Shown here piece by piece: positions 36,001-58,103 of a DNA stretch of 64,000 nucleotides; the stretch's first letter is position 1; the number at the start of each line of letters is the position of its first letter. The notes beneath the pieces are model-generated. The model did no database searches. It saw only the letters and a program-made list of their open reading frames with translations, and was not told where the DNA came from. A program made the position numbers and the translations under genes. This stretch comes from Syngnathus acus. Its lineage: Eukaryota > Chordata > Actinopteri > Syngnathiformes > Syngnathidae. The DNA lies in NCBI RefSeq assembly GCF_901709675.1, contig NC_051098.1, positions 11,748,918-11,812,917 of the forward strand, in the 5' to 3' direction.

Positions 36001-38235
36001 GCGACCTAAATTGAGTTTGCGTTTATGACAACCATAAAATGCAATTATGAGACAATGCAGTGAATTGGACAGGTATTTTGCCGAATCTATAAAAGAAGGA
36101 CATGGAGGCCATAGTGGAGGATTATTTCTCATTATTGCTCACTTTGCTAATCATAAAACACAATTTGCTGAGCCATTCTACCCAAATAATCCAAAAGATA
36201 GTTTGCCCGGCAACATCGACAAATGCGACAATAATAAAACACTTTTAAAAAAATTGAAAATAGACAACATTTAGGAAGGCGGGAGACACAAATGATTCAC
36301 GAGTCAGCAATGTTGACGACATTCCCGACCAATGAGAACTTGCTCGGTGGTCAATTTTAAATTGTCACAAGTAGGATGAGTGTATTTGGTCTGTAGTCAT
36401 AACAAAAAAAAATATAAACAGCTCAGTTTCTCACACAAATCATCAATACTACCACCTATCTATCAAAACAATCTTGCCCTGATATTCCTCACATGTACCT
36501 GACCTAGATCCACAAATCTATGAGTATACAGACTAAAGCTAGCCTGCTCCCACTGAACGCTATTGTTTATTTTTAGTGATGTCACCAGCGCCACTTTCCG
36601 GGAGGGCCTCAGGGCAGGCCGGTGGGGCGGGGTAGGAGAAAAAGCGTGGAGATCAGCAGAACTTTGTGACAAAGAACCAGTAGCTCGCAAAACTGACCCA
36701 CAGTCCTCGATAGATGTTACATTCACACTCCTGGCCGACACAGCAAAAACACATCATGGTGCCACAATCGACCTGAATTGAAACACGAGTAAATATTCAA
36801 TTTGAACTAAACACGGAGGAGAAAACACTAAACATCCATTACTGATGTCGGGTTATCTTTAACTCACGCGACATAAATATTGTAAACCTGCGGTTGGCGC
36901 TCTCTATCTAAAAGTAGGAAAATAGCGGTTGACATCTCCAAAACACGCTCTTCACACGGGAACGACCGTAGCAACTGCGCTCCAGTAGGTTCATTAGGGC
37001 CAAGCAGTGTTGTGGTAGCACGACTAAAAAAAAAAACAGCGAAAAGTGGGTGCTAACCATCGCTGTCATCGTTCCAAAGAGGGGGGATGGTTAGCAAGTA
37101 TAACGAAGCTTCAAACTCCTAACGCTACAACTGGAGCTTGCTTCCGTCCTGAACTAAGTAAGCACATTCCAGGGAGTTGGCTTGCTTTCCTCACAGGTAT
37201 GTGGGACTCAGGTAGGGAGCAGGTCAAAACGCAAAAGAGGAAATCAATTGCAAAGAAGAAAACCACGCAGGAATTAACCTCATGTAATGCTTCCGAGAGT
37301 ATCCTAATGGATTAAAGACAGAAAAAGAAACACTTAAGTGGTGCGATTTATTTGCTGTTGGTGTCCAAGCTCTCTTGACTGATCGCTCCAATAAGATGAT
37401 TAGGAGGTTGCGTCTAAATCCAAAGATCGTTTTAATGGGTGCAGGAGAAGGTAAGCGTTGAAGGCTTAGCGATGTTACCTAGCCAGGCAGAGTCTCTTTA
37501 GAACACTTTGCTGGGTTGGAACTCCATTAACCGAGCAAACATCAGCAGCGTCTCCATCAAGATCGGATGTAGCTCCTTGTTAATTAGATTGCATGGCACA
37601 GTTATTAGTCAGCACATTGCGACAACGGAGCGATCGACTCGGAATGCACCAACGTCTTATCGGTGAGCTACGTCGGCTAAATCAAAGCGTCTCCAAGGAA
37701 GATCAAAACACCAAATAGAATTCAGAAGAGTCAGCACACCTCACTAAACTCCATTTTAGCCATTATTGTGGAGATTCTGCTCTTTCAGAAATAAAAGCCC
37801 ATGACGACCTTTCACCTTTTCTTTGGGATGACGATGACACTCCGAGGGGTTGAAGTGACAGTAGAGGAAATGTGTGATAATCATAAAATCGGAAAAGGAA
37901 TTTATTACAATATAGCAGCAGTGCGCCAAAAGTGGTACGTGTACCTCTTCCTGACTCGTCGGTGCAATATGGCTAAGTAAACAACAATGAAATAAGAACC
38001 TAAAGGTAGCTTTGTTGAGTATTGATGTGAAGCTTTCTTTAAACTTGTGTGGCACTTCGGCAGGTAACATTACCTGTGCCGCACAGGTAATAAAGATTTA
38101 ATAATGAAATGAAATCCTAATAAATCGGAGCCTGGCCATTGTAAATGAAGAGATTGTGCTTTTCATACTGTAGCAGAATATATAATTGGTGGTTATACTG
38201 TACCTGTCAGTGAAGCTGGACTGTGTGTCACTCAT
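18026..38235 (-). CDS. arhgef12: Rho guanine nucleotide exchange factor 12 (LARG), 38 coding exons, complete
   Basis: This RGS-family RhoGEF links activated G-alpha-12/13 and PDZ partners (plexin-B, IGF1R in mammals) to RhoA GTP loading at the plasma membrane. I joined 38 exons at GT/AG sites; the total of 4116 nt gives 1371 residues plus stop. Domains: N-terminus MSDTQSSFTDR; PDZ about 42-122 with an NGFGL carboxylate-binding loop; short coiled-coil about 168-205; RGS-like/LH about 313-480; DH about 733-930; PH about 956-1067; acidic/Ser-rich tail ending in a coiled coil and HSDGNKDKR. The human protein has 1544 residues with the same domain order; the PDZ core (GDRIIKVNGTLV) and PH segment (LLLEDILVLLQKQDERL) are almost identical. 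The start is the ATG at 38235-38233, matching the human N-terminus. Position next to tlcd5 matches human 11q23.3 and favours ARHGEF12 over ARHGEF11. Whether this is the fish a or b paralog is unresolved. Confidence 0.95.
18538..18595. repeat. Interspersed repeat fragment in arhgef12 intron
   Basis: Begins CAGCGGTCCCTTGAGATA and continues with GTGACCACAC and an A run. It resembles the start of a common fish repeat with GGTACCTTGAGATACGAG-type ends. It is truncated. Confidence 0.4.
18672..18685 (+). promoter_or_regulatory. CTCF-like motif
   Basis: CCACCAGGTGGCAG is a near-perfect CTCF core. It lies in the arhgef12 intron between exons 35 and 36. Confidence 0.45.
19899..19912 (+). promoter_or_regulatory. 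CTCF-like motif
   Basis: CCTGCAGGTGGCGC fits the CTCF core. It lies in a short arhgef12 intron, 37 nt from an exon edge. Confidence 0.4.
19949..20868 (-). other. arhgef12: arhgef12 exons 28-31: PH domain
   Basis: Exons 20868-20791, 20437-20362, 20281-20114 and 20036-19949. Exon 28 encodes the end of the long DH helix (RLEDYQRRLD). Exons 29-31 encode the PH domain, starting around TMVHEGPLSWKVNKDKTI and ending in the SFFVLSMSENGAQIYELMA strand and C-terminal helix. In the family the PH domain packs on DH, contacts RhoA and helps membrane binding. Phases are consistent across all junctions. Confidence 0.93.
20951..22653 (-). other. arhgef12: arhgef12 exons 22-27: DH (RhoGEF catalytic) domain
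   Basis: Exons 22653-22502, 22423-22277, 22204-22119, 21738-21613, 21540-21426 and 21051-20951. They encode the pre-DH linker (DPLNWQQLVGREVL) and the DH core: conserved region 1 around KRQEVINELFYTERAHVR, then EQMAAVRKRNESSVIDQIG, and the CR3 helix with TKYPLLLDNISKYT. The CR3 segment reads PVEMLRFTKYPLLL where human LARG has QRLTKYPLLL, two substitutions in a conserved helix. The intron between exons 23 and 24 is only 72 nt and is mostly CA repeat. Confidence 0.94.
22205..22276 (-). repeat. CA-repeat mini-intron of arhgef12
   Basis: In transcript sense the 72-nt intron starts GTGCGC and then runs through TATACACACACACACAC and a second CA-rich block before a short acceptor tract. CA repeats next to donors are known binding sites for hnRNP L, so a splicing effect is possible. 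Confidence 0.75.
22739..24075 (-). other. arhgef12: arhgef12 exons 16-21: linker between RGS-like and DH domains
   Basis: Exons 24075-24043, 23752-23638, 23563-23458, 23384-23181, 23103-22965 and 22771-22739. Exon 17 encodes the conserved segment around MQYVIYTYMKHLGVRVKEP, ending FLPKIK. Exon 18 continues with the FPSILGP motif after a Lys-rich stretch. Exons 19-20 are Ser/Pro-rich and probably disordered, as in mammalian LARG. Exons 16 and 21 are small (33 nt each). Confidence 0.9.
24162..25204 (-). other. arhgef12: arhgef12 exons 10-15: RGS-like (LH/RGSL) domain
   Basis: Exons 25204-25106, 25032-24925, 24839-24741, 24643-24601, 24499-24394 and 24299-24162. They encode the IIGAEDDYFDSDQEQ acidic lead-in (in the family this N-terminal acidic stretch contacts G-alpha-13), NRFTSIEQLKSRPAHLAAF, the LYADLYKQTNSKETRRMF helix and the closing SMGLTVAEVELGRLDQ helix. 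This domain binds active G-alpha-12/13. Confidence 0.93.
25341..25704 (-). other. arhgef12: arhgef12 exons 8-9: variable linker
   Basis: Exons 25704-25600 (105 nt) and 25454-25341 (114 nt), both phase 0 at both ends. They encode Ser/Thr/Pro-rich sequence between the PDZ/coiled-coil part and the RGS-like domain, with little similarity to human. Being symmetric they could be skipped without a frameshift. Confidence 0.85.
26072..27377 (-). other. arhgef12: arhgef12 exons 3-7: PDZ domain and short coiled coil
   Basis: Exons 27377-27279, 26790-26741, 26574-26517, 26444-26275 and 26191-26072. Exons 3-6 encode the PDZ domain: CVIIQKDENGFGLTVSGDN, AAMRAGVQTGDRIIK, VNGTLVTHSNHIEVVKLIK, then SYVALTVLGRPPGLPQIPL. 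Exon 7 encodes the QEAKKHIPQLQGQL coiled-coil half. The preceding half found in human (around VEILRKMLQKEQERLQ) has no exon here; only 83 nt separate exons 6 and 7. Confidence 0.94.
26638..26651 (+). promoter_or_regulatory. CTCF-like motif
   Basis: CCACAAGGTGGCAG lies in the arhgef12 intron between exons 4 and 5 and resembles the CTCF core with one weak position. Confidence 0.3.
28105..28190 (+). other. G-rich tract with quadruplex potential
   Basis: Several runs of three to seven G (for example GGAGGGGGGG and GAGGGGGGCAGGG) occur within about 85 bp on the plus strand. This is enough for a G-quadruplex in DNA; the pre-mRNA strand would be C-rich. Confidence 0.5.
28969..29004. repeat. CA microsatellite
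   Basis: About 16 CA units with one TA interruption, inside arhgef12 intron 2. Confidence 0.9.
29977..30068 (-). other. arhgef12: arhgef12 exon 2
   Basis: A 92-nt exon with acceptor TTTTAG and donor GTAATG. It encodes TSSILSKDHPPDKRPKSD and then up to NEFDPT, matching the human segment with SIL, DKK and FDPTD landmarks. Phases (2 in, 1 out) fit exon 1 and exon 3 exactly. Confidence 0.9.
30730..30920. promoter_or_regulatory. CpG-rich patch in arhgef12 intron 1
   Basis: Contains clusters such as CACGGCCGCCGCGCACTGG and CTCGGACCTCGGCGGTCC about 0.7 kb upstream of exon 2. It could be an enhancer or an alternative promoter. No exon with a convincing donor was defined. Confidence 0.3.
31107..31128. 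repeat. GA microsatellite
   Basis: About ten GA units in arhgef12 intron 1. Confidence 0.85.
31815..32150. repeat. Three-copy tandem repeat with internal palindrome
   Basis: Copies of a unit starting GAAACTGCATTGCTCAATTT begin at 31852, 31975 and 32058, each preceded by AAT repeats and followed by ATAAATTAAT. Each unit contains TTGGCACATGGTGCCAA (first copy with one mismatch), a 7-bp-stem palindrome. Spacing differs (123 and 83 nt), so the expansion is irregular. Confidence 0.85.
33650..33850 (-). promoter_or_regulatory. Possible alternative first exon/promoter in arhgef12 intron 1
   Basis: On the minus strand a CpG-containing stretch (with GGCGCGCC near 33811) and a GCT repeat run into GTGCGAG followed by a consensus donor GTAATG at about 33659-33654. 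No upstream acceptor of quality was seen, so a first exon is the natural reading. A translation start in frame with exon 2 was not found. Confidence 0.25.
38204..38235 (-). other. arhgef12: arhgef12 exon 1 coding part
   Basis: ATG at 38235-38233, then MSDTQSSFTD plus two nt of the next codon, followed by donor GTACAG. Human ARHGEF12 starts MSGTQSTITDR, so both start and identity are well supported. Sequence AAATCTAG 18 nt upstream of the ATG could be an acceptor, in which case a separate 5' UTR exon exists. Confidence 0.88.
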
Positions 38236-39470
38236 TGGGCTTCCGGTTCTAGATTTGCAGCAAATTATATCCGATTAACATTTTCCAGAGTGTGATGTGG
38301 CGACTTGCTTGAGCGTCCTTCTCTGGCATTCGTGAAAGGATAGCCTTGGTGTTTCAAAAAAATAAATATAAAAAAAGATGCAAACAAGAGACGCAGATGG
38401 CAAATATCCTCAATGTATGGGGGGTAGTCCAAGCAAGACGGATTAAAATGGTGCAGACCCTAAAAATGAATCAGTAAAGAGATTATATCCTTCCTCTGGG
38501 TCATAAATAACACCGCTGGCCCAAATTGTATGCGGGTAAAACTCGCATTCACATCCCAGTTTTTTGGGTAATCCAATCTTACGGACACCGTGACGATGCA
38601 GTCCGTCTGCCACCTCCCCTGCTCGGCTTGAATAAGGGACTGAACGTCCCCGGGAGATCCGGCAGATTCCTCCAGTCGGCACTATGCGGTTTGCTATCTC
38701 TTGCCCGATTTCGTCGTTACCAAGAAGAGTCGTTTGATACCGTAATGTTGAAATCAAACGGGCAAAACGAAAAAAAAAAATGGTTTGTCAATGATCTTGT
38801 GTGAAAATCCTCAAAGGAAAGCAGAGTTTAGTCTTGGTAGCTCTCAGCTAACAAAACAGATGCGCTCTATTGGGATGAAAAAAAAAAAAAAAAACTTTGC
38901 GTCGTGTGCTCTTGTTTCCACTGCAAATAAACCAAGTCCGAATCTCAAAGAGTGGAGAAAAATATTGCACGAGTGTCCAGTAGTCTTTTGTTTTGCGTCC
39001 CCCGGCTTTCGAAAAAGTATCTCCGCAAGGCAATAAGAGAATCCGAGTGGTCTGTGTATGTATTAGCACCGCTCGACGCTCCTTGACTCCATGTTTCCAG
39101 AACGGAGTCACTCGGTCGTCTCTCAGCACAATTCCCGTGGATGGAAAAGCAGGCTAGGCTAAAGTGGCCAAGCTAACGGGACAGAAAGTAACAAGCAGTC
39201 TCCTGCCAGCGACTTGTCGTAAAAAAAAAAATCCAACAAACCGAAAAGGTGTTAAAACTTTCAGGGACGATCACGACCTTTTCTCACAATGCTCGGCGTC
39301 ATTTGTATTATACTAAAAAGTTGAAGGAACGCAGGGGGAAAAAATGCCAGTGTGCTGCTAGCAACGCCCTAGCCTGCTAGCATGCTAGCCGCCGCAATTC
39401 CTAACTTCCACCACCAACCACTTCCGCCGAGAGATGGGGAAAAAACTCCAACAGCATCCTGGCTTTCGAA
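38236..39470 (-). promoter_or_regulatory. Likely 5' UTR and promoter of arhgef12
   Basis: Sequence immediately upstream of the start codon. CpG frequency rises at about 38520-38740, 39020-39130 and 39390-39440. Stops in the reading frame and lack of homology argue against coding. The exact start site cannot be placed. A perfect 14-bp palindrome GCTAGCATGCTAGC lies at 39376-39389. Confidence 0.45.
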
Positions 39471-41157
39471 GTGCGTTAAAAATAACAATCAAAATGTAAT
39501 GTAATTTTTTTTAATGAATTTAAAATGTTAAACTCAATTCATACGTAGGTATTACTTTATGGGAAATAAAATATATCATTCACCACCAATTAACACCAGG
39601 TCAAATGACACACAAAGCAAGGGCTGTTTTTGAAGCCTGTTTTTAATTTCATCACTTTAGTTTTATGACTTATGGGTGTATCTAACCATTTCTAACGATT
39701 GGAAGACAATGCCAATCATACAATTGTTATCTGACGTATCACCGTTAACAAATTAAGCAATTTAACCTCCCCTTATTAAATGATTATGAAATACTCAATT
39801 ATATTATTATTAAATTATGTGGATGGATGGATAAACACTATGATGACGTAGTTAAAAGTGTCTTTAAAGCACTTTATTCTGTACAAAGTAAATAACTTTA
39901 CAGTCCTTTTCTATGTGGATCCACGTCACTTGTCATATCACTGCTAAACAGTAGCACCATCTAGTGGACATCAATGGAAATTCTACCACCGAGGTACAAC
40001 TGAGCAATTGAACATTTATTTACCAAACACAAATTCCCATTTAGCCACTAGTTTTCAATGTTCATACAGGGAATAGCAAGGCACAGAACAGTTAGACATT
40101 TTACTTTCTCCTTATATACACAATGATGCTCCTCACCTGGTAATGTGGCAGTTGGGTAAAACAGACTTGTGCTGAAAGCAATGAAATAACACTGTACACT
40201 AATATTATAAATGTAAAGACAACATATTTACATATTGTACTTTCACCAGTCAACCAAGATTAAAGCGTTTGCCTCATAGCACCTTTAACCAAAACTAATA
40301 ACAGTTCATAACTATAATTTTACCAAATAGAAAGTATGTCAGAGCAATATGACACAAGAAAAAAACATGAATGAATTAGAATAAAATAAACAAAAAGTTA
40401 AAGTTGTTTAATATTTCTCCCTGAGTAAGGCTTCCAAATCTGTTCACAGTTTGTCATATACAAAACAAAACACAACGTTTTCGATATGACTCACATGGTT
40501 TGAGAAGATCACAAGTTGTAAACAGTGTCTACTTTTTTTGGAACACTTTTTTGCTCTGTTCATTCAACATTGCAACCAAGAGCAACATTGTTTCTTTAGT
40601 GGAAGCTTCAAAGTCAAATCAATCCATTTATTGGATTACTTCATTTAACCCCCAACCTCGGGACTGCAAACATTTTGCCACATTAATTACAATCAAGCTG
40701 TTTAACATCGAAACATTCCACAATCCCAAATTCCCCGTGATGAAACCAAAACTAAAACTACTCACTATTCAAAGGTTCCAGGGGAAATAAAAAACTTCTG
40801 TGGGAAACTTCTCTTTTTCAACTTCATGCTAATTACCCAGAATGTTTGATTTTTTTTTTTTTTAAGCTGAGACTGGTTGAACTCCAAAGTTTGGGGCTTC
40901 CACCGAACAGTATTGGATTCCGGGCAACAATGAGTCATCCAAAAATGATGGCCATTACATGATGTACACACCAACAGTTGCCGCCGTTAGAGACACTTGT
41001 AACCAAGTGCAACATCTGCTAGTGCTTTGGTTTCCAGCCACATAAACCTCCTCTGCGCTGTTTTTCCCCAACAACCAAACAAAAGGTTCAGTCTGAATAA
41101 CTGCCTAAAGCATTTTTAACTCCCATTTTCATCTCATTACACTGAAGTTGTCAGCAT
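39471..41157 (-). other. tlcd5 3' UTR and arhgef12-tlcd5 intergenic DNA
   Basis: AT-rich non-coding sequence. Minus-sense AATAAA signals occur at 40632-40627, 40020-40015 and 39878-39873; the first is about 0.5 kb after the tlcd5 stop and is the best 3' end candidate. A CTCF-like motif on the minus strand lies near 39953-39970. Confidence 0.5.
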
Positions 41158-42256
<1,099 letters not shown>

Positions 42257-43128
42257 GTTCCCCTCTGAAGACAACGAGAGCATCCCGCTGAATGAGATCG
42301 CTTACAGTACAAGCTCTGTGGTATTCCTTCTACAACAATTAGCCTTTGCTTGTGCAAGAATAGCACTACAGTTGAGGGTTTGGTGGGGTGAGGGGGACGT
42401 TCCTTCGCCGGCTGTGACGTTTGTACCATGCAGCTGGACGGGCTGGCTCTTGTTGCATGGGCGGCGGAGCCTCTCCTTGCACAATGCAAAACTCGATGAG
42501 AGATGACTGGGCCTCAGACTTTGACTTCTTGAGCAAGTTATGTCAACAAATTTGGAAATGTCTGTTGGAAACTTTCAGTGGGGATTAAAGTTGGTTAATG
42601 GAAGTCGATAATACATTTCAAAACTAAATTTAGGCTTTTGAATAGGGAACTTGTTTTTTTATGCATCATTAATTAACACATCACGGTTTTGAGGACTTTG
42701 TGTGCTCTGCAAACTGGAGTGACTGAAGTGCAAATTTGACATGCAAATAAAATTGTCGTGCTGCAGAAACTGTACCCAAATTTTTTGACTTTGTGTTTCT
42801 ATTTAAAACATAACTACTAACTTTGCAGTTGTCTTAGATTGACCCTCCCTGAGAGCTTTAAATGAATGAAAACAACTTGACTGTGTACCCATTGAAATGA
42901 GTGGTGTAAATTGCTGTTATAGATTTTTAAATGACATTAAGCAACGCGAATGAGTTTTTAAGCAAATATCACATGTCCCACCCAGAAGGCAAACAAACGA
43001 CAGTCCTAGACTGTGGACATTAATGCAACACAATGGGATGCTGCTTAGTTAGCAAGAGCAAGCTAACATGCTCATAAACCGCCCCTCCCATTTACAAATA
43101 TTGACAAGGGGTTAAAAATAATCGTTAC

Positions 43129-43280
43129 CTTGATGGCGCACATGTGGATGGCGTCACGTCAGATATTTAATAAACAATGAAAATATGTTTCAGTACGAAT
43201 AAAATTGAGCTCGAAGTCGTTGCTAACTGTGGTCCAAGGCTTCATCTTCATGCCTCGTTCGCAACCTCAAGTTAAACGTC
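43129..43280 (-). other. tlcd5: Probable non-coding first exon of tlcd5
   Basis: On the minus strand, sequence with CpGs ends in ATCAAG followed by donor GTAACG at 43128. It lies 0.86 kb upstream of coding exon 2, whose acceptor requires an upstream exon. The right boundary (start site) is a guess. Confidence 0.45.
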
Positions 43281-43299
43281 CACCAATCAGACGACTCCT

Positions 43300-45045
43300 T
43301 TTGTGAGTAGACTGATTATTTGTTATTTCTAATGACATTTTAACTCGTCATTTCGCGATCTTATTCGATTTTCCTTCTCGCAATGTAATACGGTTGTCTT
43401 CTTGACCTCACGCTACGATAGATGGATGCTTTGTTTTTATGGGGTTTTTTTCTGGTACGACAACGACACCATGCGGTCAGACGAAAGCAGTACATGTGGA
43501 TTATGTAATAAACTCAGACGATGGATGCTAAAAATTATAAAAAATAAAAAAGATTAAAAAAATATAAACAGATATCCTTTATTATTAAAAATAATAAGGT
43601 TTACTCCAGTAGAGAGGTGGTTAAGTCTTGTCCATATTACTTAATGGGGGAAATCAAGACAATACAGTGCAAATTCTTTTTAAAACAAACCTTATAAAAC
43701 GAAACTCTTTAATGGCACATTAGCTAACGGCTTCATTTCCTCCTTATATCACAAATTTATGTCATATTAAAACCTCTTTCACGCAAAAAAAAGAAAAAAA
43801 AACAAGTTGAGCTAGACTGGGCTGGGTAAAATGTCACCATATTAAATGTATGACAATTATAATACAAACGTACAGTTGTGGGTTTATTAAATTTTAGAGT
43901 TGCATGGTAGGTCTTATTAAATGCTAACCTACACACACAGACACATAGCAAAGGTAGAAATATTAAGGCACTTGCTCTCTGGAAAAATCCACAGATTTAA
44001 ATGTTTGGCTCTTTCGCAATATGACTGAGATAAAGTTTGATTATTGCTCTGTTTGGTCCCACAAGTTTAAGAAGTTCTCATTGAACAATACATGATAAGT
44101 GAGCACACATCTGAGCTGAACTGCATAAAGAACAAAATTTCATTGAAACGGATGACGTAAACATGAGCATGTTAGAAATGACCGCATGGTGGCAGTATAG
44201 GCAGCTCTAAGGCCACATTCCTGTTTAGTAAGAATGTGAGCGACAACATTGCAGTGGGTCTTCCTGAATGGAGCCTCTTTTCACCCACAGAAACATTACA
44301 CCCTTCTTTTGGACAACCTTTCCTTTGACTTTGGCTTATTTCGACACACACTTACAATCATGTGAGTGCCGAGAACAACGCCCGAAAATGATGGGTTCAA
44401 GCGGTCAAACGAAGTGTCCTATTATAAGATTGAAAACACAAAAGTCACAAATGGAAATGTTGCAGGATTAGTTTGAAGACTTTTTGTGGTTTGAGTACCC
44501 GTGGTTGACTGAGCTTGCTTAAAAAAAAACCCAGCAAAAATGACATCAATAAAAGGTTACGATAAAATAATTAAAGAAAAAGACAGTCCAGTAAAATCCA
44601 TATGCGAGCGAAATAAATAATCCAGCATTGGGAAGCTTTCCTCCACTCCTCACAAAAAAAAATATCGTAGATAAATTAACACAAGAGATTAACTTATTAC
44701 AACAAACCTTAATTGTTTGTCGTATGTTTGATTAACCCTAAAATAAATCCCCTCTGGGCCCATTTTTGAGCCTCCACCCACAGTTTGGGAAACCATGACT
44801 GCAGTGTTTTTCCTCAAGTCCGATGAAGGCACATCCCCATCCGAGTTTTCCTTCGTTGATGAGCGTTTTTTGGCTGGTTTTTATCATCCCTGGTGACAAA
44901 TTTCCCTCCAAAGTGAAGGCAAAAATCACTTTATGGCTGACAGTGATTGTTTTTTTCCCTTAATTTCTTTCCAAGCGTCAACATCTGGAACTCGCCGCAG
45001 CTCCACCTGATCCAGTTTCACTCATCATATAAAATTACTGTCTAA
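43300..45045 (-). other. oaf 3' UTR and oaf-tlcd5 intergenic DNA
   Basis: AT-rich non-coding sequence with no coding exon on either strand. In particular there is no POU-domain or homeobox exon, although human POU2F3 occupies this place. Minus-sense AATAAA signals at 43888-43883 and 43583-43578 are candidate oaf 3' ends. A CTCF-like GCATGGTGGCAG lies near 44186. Confidence 0.5.
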
Positions 45046-57830
<12,785 letters not shown>

Positions 57831-58089
57831 GGCCTCTCATGTGATCCCCTTTCTGCACTCTCAACTAATAATACCCCTCGACTGAACACTCTTTTTCTCA
57901 TACTGTATACACGTGTTTCTCTCAAACTTTATAGTACAACAACCATAAAAAATATATACTATACTTTCCAAGTACCACCATGATGACAAACATAGACACA
58001 AAAGATTAAATGCAAAAGTATTGTCCTTAAAATACCATACGAGATGTTTTTAAGTGAGCACAATTTTATTTAAGTGATTCCTTTGTACA

Positions 58090-58103
58090 CCACTAGAGGG
58101 AGC
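58090..58103 (+). promoter_or_regulatory. CTCF-like motif upstream of oaf
   Basis: CCACTAGAGGGAGC, followed by bases resembling those after the motif at 41831. Confidence 0.3.

Larger units (their letters stand above)
30069..38203 (-). other. arhgef12 intron 1
   Basis: An 8.1-kb intron. It holds CpG-richer patches (30730-30920, 33560-33850), a GA repeat (31107-31128), a small tandem repeat array (31815-32150), G-rich plus-strand sequence (32840-33070) and an A-rich, low-gene-signal part from 34900 to 36300. No coding exon was recognised. Confidence 0.75.

Noticed and set aside
38443-38757. 104-codon minus-strand open frame upstream of arhgef12
   Set aside because: It ends before the real start codon, resembles no protein and fits 5' UTR/promoter better.
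43300-45045. Possible remnant of pou2f3
   Set aside because: No POU-specific or homeodomain motif (for example the WFCN helix) was seen on either strand.
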